Assembly (NCBI GenBank): GCA_946497775.1
Contig: CAMMLS010000011.1
Span: forward strand, 1 to 34,256
Origin: an uncultured Clostridium sp.
GTDB lineage: Bacteria > Bacillota > Clostridia > TANB77 > CAG-508
DNA: 34,256 nucleotides
Reading direction: 5' to 3'
Part shown: piece by piece, positions 27,560 to 34,256 of the stretch
How the letters are laid out: each line of letters starts with the position of its first letter
Numbering within the stretch: the stretch's first letter is position 1
Translations under genes and position numbers: made by a program
Notes under the pieces: model-generated
What the model saw: only the letters and a program-made list of their open reading frames with translations
Databases searched by the model: none
What the model was told of the DNA's origin: nothing

Positions 27560-28940
27560 ATGAATAATTTAAGTATAGGAGAAATACAAAATGCATGTAA
27601 AGGCAAATTATTATGTGGAAATAAAGCTCAAACAGTAGAAGGCTTTTCAAGAGATAGTAGAACTGTAAAAAATGGAGATTTATACATAGGTATAAAAGGA
27701 GAAAATTTCGATGGAAATAATTATTATATAGATGCAATAGAAAATGGAGCAATGGGCTGTATTTTAGAGGAACATTTTGAAGCAAATATTAATAAGGAAG
27801 ATATAAAAGATAAAAATATAATTATTGTAAAAAATGCAATAAAAGCTCTTCAAGACATTGCAGCATATAGAAGAAGTCAGTTTAATATTAAAGCTGTTGC
27901 AGTAACAGGTAGTGTGGGAAAAACAAGTACAAAAGACATTATTGCAAATGTACTAGCCCAAAAATTTAATGTGCTGAAAACACAAGGGAACAAAAACAAC
28001 CACATAGGGTTACCTCTTACAATATTAGAACTTAAAAATCAAAATGCAATGGTTATAGAAATGGGAATGAATCATTTTGGAGAAATAAGAACATTAACCA
28101 ATATAGGAAGGCCTAATATTTGTGTTATAACAAACATAGGAACATCACACATTGGAAATTTAGGATCAAGAGAAAACATATTAAAAGCAAAACTGGAAAT
28201 ATTAGAAGGTATGGAGAAAGGAGGAACTGTTGTAATAAATAATGATAATGATTTACTACATAAATGGGCTGAGGAAAATAAAGAGAATTATAATATAGTA
28301 ACTTATGGAATAGAAAACCCAAGTGACTATATGGCACTTAATATTAAGGAAAAAGATGAAGAAGTAGAATATGATTTGAAAATAAAAAATGAAGTATACA
28401 AAATTAAAGTCCCAGTTAGTGGAAAGGTATTTGTTTACAATAGTTTAACTGCAATTGCTGTTCGGATGTATTTGTAATATAGATATGAAAGACGTAATAA
28501 AAGGAATTGCTAGTTTTAAGCTTACTAAAAAAAGAATGGAAATAGTAAAAAAAGATGAAATAACAATAATTAATGATTCATATAATGCAAGCTATGATTC
28601 TATGAAAGCAGGATTAGAATATTTAAAAAATGTTACAGGTAAAAGAAAAATTGCAGTATTAGGTGATATGTTAGAATTAGGAGAATTTTCAAAAGAATTA
28701 CACGAAAAAGTTGGAGAAGAAGTTGCCAAAAATAATATTGATATATTAATAACAGTAGGAAATTATGCAAAATATATTGCATCAAAAGCAAAAGAGCTTG
28801 GGGAAAATAATGTTAATATATATGATACAAATAAAGATGCTTCAAATTATTTAAAATCTGTATTAAAACCTGGTGATGTAATACTGCTTAAAGCATCAAA
28901 TTCAATGAAATTTGGAGAAATATTCGAAGCTATCATATAA
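27560..28940 (+). CDS. murF: UDP-MurNAc-tripeptide--D-Ala-D-Ala ligase MurF, read through a +1 shift at an in-frame CGG
   Basis: MurF adds D-Ala-D-Ala to the UDP-MurNAc-tripeptide, the last cytoplasmic step of wall-precursor synthesis, and is normally essential. I use ATG 27560 (TGGAGG 5 nt upstream; the product starts MNNLSIGEIQNAC). The N-terminal domain has GFSRDSRTVKNGDLYIGIKG; the ATP loop is AVTGSVGKTSTKD (about 115-127); then TQGNKNNHIGLPL and VIEMGMNHFGEI. The zero frame ends at 28477 after CGG ATG TAT TTG TAA, in the middle of the Mur ligase central domain. Skipping the C at 28463 restores AIAVGCICNIDMKDVIKGI, then NDSYNAS and AVLGDMLELGEFSKELH, giving 459 residues, the normal MurF length. 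Neither half alone can be active, so recoding is the simplest explanation. ddl follows 41 nt later and supplies its substrate. Confidence 0.92.
28463..28465 (+). other. CGG recoding site 3 (murF)
   Basis: Zero frame reads GTT CGG ATG TAT TTG TAA. Without the C it reads GTT GGA TGT ATT TGT AAT ATA GAT. The restored glycine falls in AIAVG, the usual Firmicutes MurF sequence at this point. Codon 302 of the gene and its only in-frame CGG. Confidence 0.88.
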
Positions 28941-28981
28941 TACCTTTCTTCCGAATATAATGTTTTAAAGGAGTGTTAAAT

Positions 28982-30034
28982 ATGAGAAAAATAAATGTGG
29001 GCATTATTTTTGGAGGAATGAGTACAGAACACGATGTGTCTGTTAAATCTGGGCAATCTGTAGTTGAACATTTAAATGACAGCAAATATAATATATTTCC
29101 AATTTATATAGATAAAGATGGAAAATGGTATGAGTACAAAACAATAAAAGCTACTTCTGATGAAGAAGATATAAGTATAAAAGTATATAACAGAAAAGAA
29201 ATAAACAATATTATTAAATATTTAAAAGAATTAGATGTAGTTTTTCCAGTATTACATGGATTATATGGAGAAGATGGAACAATTCAGGGAATGCTAGAAT
29301 TATTAAAAATACCATATGTTGGCTGTAAAGTTCTTGCTTCCAAACTTGCAATGGATAAAGTGTATACAAAAATTATATTAGACAGAGCAGGTATTAAACA
29401 GGCAAAATATATGTATATAAAAAACTGTGGGAAAGAATATAAAATAGTGGAAAAAGATTTTGAAGAAAATAAATTTTGTATAGATGAAATTTGTATAAAA
29501 GTTGAAAATAATTTAAAACTCCCAGTATTTATAAAACCAGCCAATTATGGATCTTCCATTGGAATTACAAAGGCAAACACAATAGAAGAAGTAAAAAAAG
29601 GAATAGAAGAAGCAGCAAAATTAGATAACAAAATTGTACTTGAAGAAAATATTTGTGGAAAAGAAATTGAATGTGCAGTACTTGGAAACGATGAGATTTT
29701 TGCATCATGTACAGGTCAAATTATACCAGCAGAGGATTTTTATACATATGATGCTAAATATAAAAATGCAGATTCTAAATTAATTATCCCGTCTGGTATA
29801 CAGTGTGAAAAAGAAGTTCAAAAATTAGCTATAAAGGCTTTTCGCGCGATTGATGGCAAAGGTTTAGCAAGAGTCGACTTTTTTGTAACTGATGAAAACG
29901 AAATATATTTAAATGAAATAAACACAATGCCGGGATTTACTAGTATTAGTATGTATCCTAAGTTGTGGGAAGCTTCTGGAATAGGATATGGGGAGCTTTT
30001 AGATAGATTGATAGAACTTGCTATTAAAGTTTGA
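28982..30034 (+). CDS. ddl: D-alanine--D-alanine ligase
   Basis: 350-residue ATP-grasp enzyme that joins two D-alanines, feeding MurF immediately upstream. ATG 28982 has AAAGGAG 8 nt before it; a GTG at 28973 overlaps the binding site and is rejected. N-terminal GIIFGGMSTEHDVSVKSG (about 6-23) carries the family E-H-x-V-S motif; then PVLHGLYGEDGTIQGMLELL, MDKVYTK, the ATP-loop-like FIKPANYGSSIGITKA, and the C-terminal metal/substrate site GLARVDFFV...YLNEINTMPGFTSISMYPKLW. The Y-G-S-S-I-G and EINTMPGFT features are those of D-Ala-D-Ala enzymes rather than VanA-type D-lactate ligases. It shares the murF transcript; a palindromic element follows. Confidence 0.96.
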   Translation: MRKINVGIIFGGMSTEHDVSVKSGQSVVEHLNDSKYNIFPIYIDKDGKWYEYKTIKATSDEEDISIKVYNRKEINNIIKYLKELDVVFPVLHGLYGEDGTIQGMLELLKIPYVGCKVLASKLAMDKVYTKIILDRAGIKQAKYMYIKNCGKEYKIVEKDFEENKFCIDEICIKVENNLKLPVFIKPANYGSSIGITKANTIEEVKKGIEEAAKLDNKIVLEENICGKEIECAVLGNDEIFASCTGQIIPAEDFYTYDAKYKNADSKLIIPSGIQCEKEVQKLAIKAFRAIDGKGLARVDFFVTDENEIYLNEINTMPGFTSISMYPKLWEASGIGYGELLDRLIELAIKV

Positions 30035-30053
30035 ATTTATTAAGGTTTTAAAA

Positions 30054-30113
30054 GTAGCCACCAAAAAGAGATTAATATATATTAATCTCTTTTTGGCTAC
30101 TCTACAATGTTTT
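30054..30113. repeat. Short palindromic intergenic element, copy B (probable ddl terminator)
   Basis: GTAGCC...GGCTAC ends enclose a stem of CCAAAAAGAGATTAATA with its complement, followed by TCTACAATGTTTT. The left arm carries three extra bases. The flanks and the AGATTAATATATATTA core match copy A at 9319-9368 while the stem differs. It lies 19 nt after the ddl stop. Confidence 0.6.
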
Positions 30114-30176
30114 AGTGTATTGATTAATCCAGTGGAATATGATAATATACAGAAAAATGAAAGAGGGATTTGTGTT

Positions 30177-30741
30177 ATGGATATTGAGCAAATAGAAAAA
30201 AGAGTTAAAGAAACTTTATCAGAGAGAAGATATAATCATTCTATCGAGGTAATGAAAAGATGTAGAGAGCTTGCTGAGATTTATGGAGAAGATGTACATA
30301 AGGCTGAACTTGTTGGACTAGCTCATGATGTGGCAAAAGAAATGAAAATTGATGAGATAATGAAAATTGTAAAAGAGAATAATGTAAAATTAGATGAAAT
30401 AGAAATTCAAAATCCAGGTTTAATGCATGCTAAAATTGGTGCAGTAATTTGCAAAAATGAATTTGGTTTTACACAGGATATGGTAGAGGCTGTGGGAAAC
30501 CATACTACTGGAAAAGAAGGAATGGATTTATTATCTAAAATTCTATTTGTAGCAGATGCTACTCGGATTAGATAGAAATTGGAAAGATTTAGATTATGCA
30601 AGAAAACTATCAGAAAAGAATTTAGATGCAGTGGTACTATATATAATAGACCTAAATATAAAAGAAAATGTTGAAAAACAAAAACAAATTCATCCAGATA
30701 GCATATATGCTAGAAATGAACTTTTAAGAGAAGCTAATTAA
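30177..30741 (+). CDS. yqeK: YqeK-type HD-domain Ap4A hydrolase, read through a +1 shift at an in-frame CGG
   Basis: 187-residue HD-domain metallohydrolase; YqeK proteins cleave diadenosine tetraphosphate symmetrically to ADP. ATG 30177 has AGAGGG 9 nt upstream and the product begins MDIEQIEKRVKETLSERRYNHS. Metal-binding residues seen: H in YNHS (about 21), the HD pair in VGLAHDVAKE (about 49-50), and NHTTGKEGM. The zero frame ends with ACT CGG ATT AGA TAG at 30575. Skipping the C at 30564 gives VADATGLDRNWKDLDYARKLS and continues to ELLREAN, reaching the normal family length of about 187. yqeK usually sits next to nadD and rsfS; here it follows ddl, and its downstream neighbour is an interrupted gene. 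Confidence 0.88.
30564..30566 (+). other. CGG recoding site 4 (yqeK)
   Basis: Zero frame reads GCT ACT CGG ATT AGA TAG. Without the C it reads ACT GGA TTA GAT AGA AAT TGG, continuing the HD-domain protein. Codon 130 of the gene and its only in-frame CGG. The family position is not an invariant glycine, so residue identity is less certain than in murF. Confidence 0.8.
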
Positions 30742-30787
30742 AAGCATTTAAGTTAACAGCTCGATAAATATTAAAAGGAGGTAAAAT

Positions 30788-31207
30788 ATGAAAAATAAAA
30801 ATATACTATTAATAGTTATTTTAATCATATTCATATCAGTCATATATTATGTAAGTACAATAGTACTAAAAAAAGACAGTAATGAAACTTTGCCAACTTA
30901 TTACACACATGCTATATACGCAAGTGATACAAGCATGCCTGAAAACGCTATTGCGGATTCTGCTTATGCTTTTATTGCGAAAATTAACAGTATAAGTAGA
31001 ACTGAGTATAGAGATCCTGTACAAGTTGAAACATCAGCTGATGGATCACAAACTAAAACTGTGTATAATCCTTATACAATATATAATATAAGCGTTGTGG
31101 ATAATTTAAAAGGAAATTTAGTTACAAATCAAGATATTGAACTTGAACAAATGGGAGGTATAAGTAGTAAAGGAGATGCTTATATGTCTTTTGTTATTTC
31201 CAGGTGA
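30788..31207 (+). pseudogene. Membrane-anchored hypothetical protein, frame broken at AGG-TGA
   Basis: Unrecognised 139-residue product. AAAGGAGG precedes ATG. One N-terminal TM/signal segment (about 5-26, LLIVILIIFISVIYYVSTIVL) is followed by an extracellular part (NAIADSAYAFIAKINSI; YTIYNISVVDNLKGNL; IELEQMGG) resembling small clostridial lipoprotein-like beta domains of unknown role. The frame stops in SFVIS-AGG-TGA, where the domain would normally go on. In the +1 frame GELLPILIYIFDF follows and ends at 31262, which looks like a degraded remainder of the domain. No CGG is present, and AGG is a normal sense codon elsewhere in this window (for example 724-726). I call it a probable truncated gene, though a +1 shift at a weak stop is possible. 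Confidence 0.5.
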
Positions 31208-31266
31208 GCTGTTACCAATATTAATATATATTTTTGACTTTACATCTAAAAATATTATGTAGCATA

Positions 31267-31295
31267 TTCACAAATGACAAAAAAAGTGATATAAT
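31267..31295 (+). promoter_or_regulatory. Promoter of the DnaJ-like gene
   Basis: TTCACA (31267-31272), 17-nt spacer and TATAAT (31290-31295). No CIRCE-type inverted repeat is visible nearby, so HrcA control is not indicated. Confidence 0.65.
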
Positions 31296-31326
31296 AACAA
31301 ACAACAATCTCGGTGGGAGGATTATG

Positions 31327-32226
31327 ATGATTTTTAAGGATTATTATCGTATACTGGAACTACAGACAAATCGAGTGACCATGGAGGAGATTAAAAATTC
31401 GTACAGGGAGCTTGCTAAGAAATATCACCCAGATGTGAATATAGAAAATAAAGAGGCAGAAGAGAGATTTAAGGACATAAATGAAGCATATAGAGTTCTA
31501 TCAGACAGTTCGGCTAAAAGAAAATATGATAGAATGTGGAATAATTATATTGGAAATAAGAAACGTAAAGAGTTTGAAGAAAGTAGAAGAAGTTCAGATT
31601 CTGTGTTTAGTGACTTTTTCAATATGTTTTTCGGAAATGTTAAAGAGGAAGTAGAAGAAAAAAAGATTAAGAATAAAAAACCACCAATTAAGGGTGAGAA
31701 CATTGAAACTGAAATAAATGTAAGCATTGAAGATGCATACTATGGACTTAGTAAAAAGATTTCTTTAAGAACTGTTAATGGAAATATGAAAACATTTTCA
31801 GTAAAAGTGCCAGCCGGAATTAGAGATAATGAAAAAATAAGGCTTATTGGACAAGGAAAAGAAGGACAAAATGGCGGAAAAAATGGAGATTTATTTATTA
31901 AAATAAATATTGAAGACAATAATAAGTTTAAGTTAAAAGGATGTGACTTATACACAAATTTATATTTAACACCTTGGGAAGCTGCGTTAGGTACAAAGAC
32001 TCAAATAGATTCAATAGATGAATCGGTTGCATTATATATACCACCAGGAATACAAAGTGGAGAAGAAGTTAAAATTGCACAAAAAGGTTATAAAGATGGT
32101 AAAGGTACAAGAGGAGATTTAGTAGCAGAAGTAAAAATAATGGTTCCAACAGAACTACAAGATAATGAAAAAGAGTTGTTTGAAAAAATGGCAGAAATTT
32201 CTACATTTAATCCAAGAAAGATGTAA
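31327..32226 (+). CDS. DnaJ-like (class B, CbpA-type) co-chaperone
   Basis: 299-residue J-domain protein that would stimulate DnaK ATP hydrolysis and deliver substrates. I choose ATG 31327 with GGGAGG 6 nt upstream (ATG 31324 is 3 nt). The J domain spans about 4-66 with KKYHPDVN (HPD at 34-36) and FKDINEAYRVLSD. A short linker (SVFSDFFNMFFGN) replaces a full Gly/Phe region. The two C-terminal DnaJ beta domains follow directly (about 120-290: IETEINVSIEDAYYGLSKKI, KVPAGIRDNEKIRL, LYLTPWEAALGTKTQI, YIPPGIQSGEEVKI). The CxxCxGxG zinc-finger region of true DnaJ is absent, so this is not the main DnaJ. It has its own promoter, and nothing around it suggests the dnaK operon. Confidence 0.93.
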   Translation: MIFKDYYRILELQTNRVTMEEIKNSYRELAKKYHPDVNIENKEAEERFKDINEAYRVLSDSSAKRKYDRMWNNYIGNKKRKEFEESRRSSDSVFSDFFNMFFGNVKEEVEEKKIKNKKPPIKGENIETEINVSIEDAYYGLSKKISLRTVNGNMKTFSVKVPAGIRDNEKIRLIGQGKEGQNGGKNGDLFIKINIEDNNKFKLKGCDLYTNLYLTPWEAALGTKTQIDSIDESVALYIPPGIQSGEEVKIAQKGYKDGKGTRGDLVAEVKIMVPTELQDNEKELFEKMAEISTFNPRKM

Positions 32227-32255
32227 AAAAAAGATTTACATAACATTGTAACAAG

Positions 32256-32284
32256 TTGACAATAATCTTAAAATAGTGTATAAT
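32256..32284 (+). promoter_or_regulatory. Perfect consensus promoter upstream of 32336
   Basis: TTGACA (32256-32261), 17-nt spacer and TATAAT (32279-32284): an exact match to the vegetative consensus at optimal spacing, implying strong transcription of the unrecognised genes and perhaps the coupling ATPase. Confidence 0.9.
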
Positions 32285-32335
32285 TAATATTGTGATTTGT
32301 TACAAAAGATAAAATGAAAGAGGTGTTTTAATAAG

Positions 32336-32863
32336 ATGAAGGAAAATATTGAAGGAAGACATTTCAGTATTACAGACCAAAAAGATGTAAACACAGTAAT
32401 ATATCAAGTAAATAAAACAGAAAAGGAATTCTTAAAAGATTCTCCTAAGTACACAGTTGAAAGACTTAAATATACAGAGGAGTATGTTGGAAATAATAAA
32501 AAGAAGACCTTTTATGTAGATGATTTGTCACCATCAAATAATCAACTTGTAATATTATCATTTGGTAAAGAAAAGGTAGTAGTTAATATGGGAATTCTTG
32601 AAGAAGATAGAGTAAGAATTTCTAAAAAACCTATGCCAATGAAATTTAAAACACTTTATAGCGAAGAAGAAATGGAATATAGAGATTTTGAGTATACACC
32701 AAATTTGAAAAGACCTATTTCAATAATAGATCCAGAAACAGCAGAAGAAATAAAACCAACTCTATATTATGACGAAGAAAGCGATGAAGTTAAAGGAAAA
32801 TGTAAACTTAAACCATATAAAAGCTATTTCGCATTTGAAGTCCGAGATAGCAAGAATGATTAA
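32336..32863 (+). CDS. Hypothetical protein, 175 residues
   Basis: Not recognised. ATG 32336 with AAAGAGGTG 10 nt upstream and a perfect promoter. The product is hydrophilic, charged and cytoplasmic by appearance: no signal peptide or TM segment. The N-terminal half is lysine/glutamate-rich (KTEKEFLKDSPKYTVERLKY), the middle has a beta-rich NNQLVILSFGKEKVVVNMGI, and the C-terminal part is acidic with repeated proline-containing strands (KRPISIIDPETAEEIKPTLYY). The next small gene starts 16 nt after it and a VirD4-like gene follows, so it may belong to a conjugation or secretion locus. This is inferred from context only. Confidence 0.75.
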   Translation: MKENIEGRHFSITDQKDVNTVIYQVNKTEKEFLKDSPKYTVERLKYTEEYVGNNKKKTFYVDDLSPSNNQLVILSFGKEKVVVNMGILEEDRVRISKKPMPMKFKTLYSEEEMEYRDFEYTPNLKRPISIIDPETAEEIKPTLYYDEESDEVKGKCKLKPYKSYFAFEVRDSKND

Positions 32864-32879
32864 AGGGGGAACTTTTTAA

Positions 32880-33056
32880 ATGAAAATATGCGGTATGTTT
32901 GGACATAAAGTTAAAGGTAAAGATGGAAAAATGTATTTTCATGTAGATGAAGCCAAAGGATTAGATTTTGGAAATTTTGAAAAATACCTATCTGAAAATG
33001 GAGAAATGAGTATAAAACTAGAAGGAAGAGAAAGAACACTAGGAGAAGAAAGATAG
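32880..33056 (+). CDS. Small hypothetical protein, 58 residues
   Basis: Not recognised. A short gene with AAAGGGGGA (from 32862) about 9 nt before ATG 32880. The product starts MKICGMFGHKVKGKDGKMYF and ends EGRERTLGEER; it is small, basic-then-acidic and has no TM. The tight spacing between the 175-residue gene and the VirD4-like gene (32 nt downstream) suggests an operon, and codon use is like its neighbours. No Zn-binding pattern beyond a single Cys. Confidence 0.65.
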   Translation: MKICGMFGHKVKGKDGKMYFHVDEAKGLDFGNFEKYLSENGEMSIKLEGRERTLGEER

Positions 33057-33088
33057 AGTATATAAACGAATGAGATGGTGAAAAGATT

Positions 33089-34256
33089 ATGTTAGATAAA
33101 TTAAAGAAAGCCATAAAAAAAAGTAAAACTAAATTAGCAGTAGTTGGAATACTATGGATAATTCTATCCATAGTATTTGTTGCGCCTATGTCTGTTGCTA
33201 TAAAAGATGCCACATATGAAGGAGTTTTCCATTTTGGTGCATTTCTAGAAGATTTATATACTAATATGGGTAACTTATTTGCATCAATAGGAAAAGCGTT
33301 TTCAGCAGATTATGTAGGCAATTTTTTTGGAGTTTTACTTAAATTTACTGTAATATATATTATAGCAATGTCAATAGGAATTGCTAAAATGTGGCCTAAA
33401 TCTGAGTATGATACTATTGAACATGGTTCAAGTGATTGGTGCGAAAATGGTGAGCAATATAAAGTCTTGGACCCTAAAAAAGGTATATTACTTGCAGAAA
33501 AGCATTATTTGCCAGTAAATAAAAGAGGAAATACAAACATATTAGTAATAGGTGGTTCTGGTGCTGGTAAATCTGCCTCATTTGTTATACCAAATGCTTA
33601 TCAAAAGCTAGGTTCATATGTATTTACAGACCCAAAAGGTGAACTATATGATAAAACAGCAGGATATTTAAGAGCCAATGGATATGATATAAAAATATTT
33701 AATTTAATTAATCCAAAAAATAGTGATGGATATAATCCTTTATTTAATATAAAAAGCGAAATAGATGTAGACGTTATTGCTAATACAATAGTTAAAGGAC
33801 AAAGCAGTGCAGGAGATAAAAGTGATCCATATTGGGACGATATGGCAGAAGCTTTATTAAAAGCATTAATATACTATTTAAAAGCAACAAGACCAGAAGA
33901 AGAACAAAACCTAGCAAGCTGTGCAGAACTTGTAAGAGCTGCAAATAATAATGGTGGGGATAATTTACTTACAAACTTAATGAGTGCACTTCCTTATGAC
34001 CATCCAGCAAGAAGAAATTATAAAAACATAGAGATTGCACCAGAAAAAACATATAGTTCTATACTAAGTTCACTTCAATCTAAACTTGGTAAATTCGATT
34101 CAAAAGATATAGCAGAACTTACATCTACAAATACAATAGATTTTGCGGAAATAGGAAGAAGAAAAACAGCAGTTTATGTTATATCATCAGATACACATGC
34201 TGCATATGATTTCTTGCTTACAATATTCTTCTCACAAATGATACAACAATTATATG
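33089..34256 (+). CDS. VirD4/TraG-type coupling ATPase, 5' part (truncated by window edge)
   Basis: Type IV secretion/conjugation coupling protein, which links DNA or protein substrates to the mating channel at the inner membrane. 389 codons are visible; the 3' end lies outside the window. Two N-terminal TM helices (about 16-38 and 85-107) are followed by the nucleotide-binding domain: HGSSDWCENGEQYKVL, Walker A GGSGAGKSASFVIPN (about 154-168), FTDPKGELYDKTAGYL (about 180-195), and KSDPYWDDMAEALLKALIYYL, all typical of the family in Firmicutes integrative elements. The start ATG 33089 has only a weak binding site (GATGGTG). No relaxase, integrase or att site is visible, so whether this is an ICE edge cannot be told. 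No in-frame CGG. Confidence 0.92.
   Translation, partial: MLDKLKKAIKKSKTKLAVVGILWIILSIVFVAPMSVAIKDATYEGVFHFGAFLEDLYTNMGNLFASIGKAFSADYVGNFFGVLLKFTVIYIIAMSIGIAKMWPKSEYDTIEHGSSDWCENGEQYKVLDPKKGILLAEKHYLPVNKRGNTNILVIGGSGAGKSASFVIPNAYQKLGSYVFTDPKGELYDKTAGYLRANGYDIKIFNLINPKNSDGYNPLFNIKSEIDVDVIANTIVKGQSSAGDKSDPYWDDMAEALLKALIYYLKATRPEEEQNLASCAELVRAANNNGGDNLLTNLMSALPYDHPARRNYKNIEIAPEKTYSSILSSLQSKLGKFDSKDIAELTSTNTIDFAEIGRRKTAVYVISSDTHAAYDFLLTIFFSQMIQQLY

Noticed and set aside
4600..30600. Sequencing or assembly error as the cause of the four frame breaks
   Set aside because: Not excluded, but random indels would not all create an in-frame CGG with an extra C before GGN, and none of the sites is a homopolymer. 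Read support is the decisive test.
4600..30600. CGG simply reassigned to another amino acid
   Set aside because: A triplet reassignment would leave the frame broken. All four sites need a one-base shift.

Overview
The window reads as a stretch of a low-GC, spore-forming Firmicutes (Clostridia-like) chromosome. It starts in the 3' end of rplL, carries a sleB-ypeB spore-cortex hydrolase pair, strongly favours AGA for arginine, and uses AGGAGG-type ribosome binding sites with TTGACA/TATAAT promoters. I cannot name the genus.

Layout. (1) 1-400: end of rplL and its terminator. (2) 446-22588: a cluster of three giant secreted, membrane-anchored surface proteins (about 2870, 1640 and 2470 residues) built from VWA, SdrD-B-like, DUF11-like, glycine-rich and YLHIRAVD-type repeat domains. 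They form two transcription units (gene 1; genes 2+3). A DUF4364-family regulator lies on the opposite strand between them. The two units share an upstream region that aligns without a gap at a constant offset of 9588 nt, from about -170 through the -10 box, so they are probably co-regulated. (3) 22598-23966: an AAA/DUF4143 ATPase with its -35 box inside a perfect 18-bp inverted repeat. (4) 24285-27443: a UgtP/MGDG-synthase-like glycosyltransferase (minus strand), divergent from sleB-ypeB, which has a sigma-G-like promoter. (5) 27493-30741: murF, ddl and yqeK (cell-wall precursor synthesis and Ap4A turnover). (6) 30788-32226: a small interrupted membrane-anchored protein and a zinc-finger-less DnaJ-like co-chaperone. 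(7) 32256-end: a perfect consensus promoter, two unrecognised small genes and the 5' part of a VirD4/TraG-type coupling ATPase, perhaps the edge of a conjugation module.

Main discovery. Four genes of unrelated function (giant adhesin 1, DUF4364 regulator, murF, yqeK) are each broken by one extra nucleotide. In all four, the zero-frame codon at the break is CGG. I checked every CGG trinucleotide in the coding parts of the window by eye (roughly 10,700 codons). CGG is in frame only at these four places; elsewhere it spans codon boundaries (AAC GGA, GCG GTA and so on). In each case, ignoring the C and reading the next three bases as GGN (Gly) restores the full-length protein. The restored Gly matches the paralogous adhesin and the MurF family consensus. 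Because murF is normally essential, the simplest reading is that this organism translates CGG with a +1 shift (a C-GGN quadruplet), probably because CGG lacks a normal tRNA. CGU, CGC and CGA are still used as ordinary sense codons. I know of no described bacterial system of this kind, and assembly error or degraded genes remain to be excluded.
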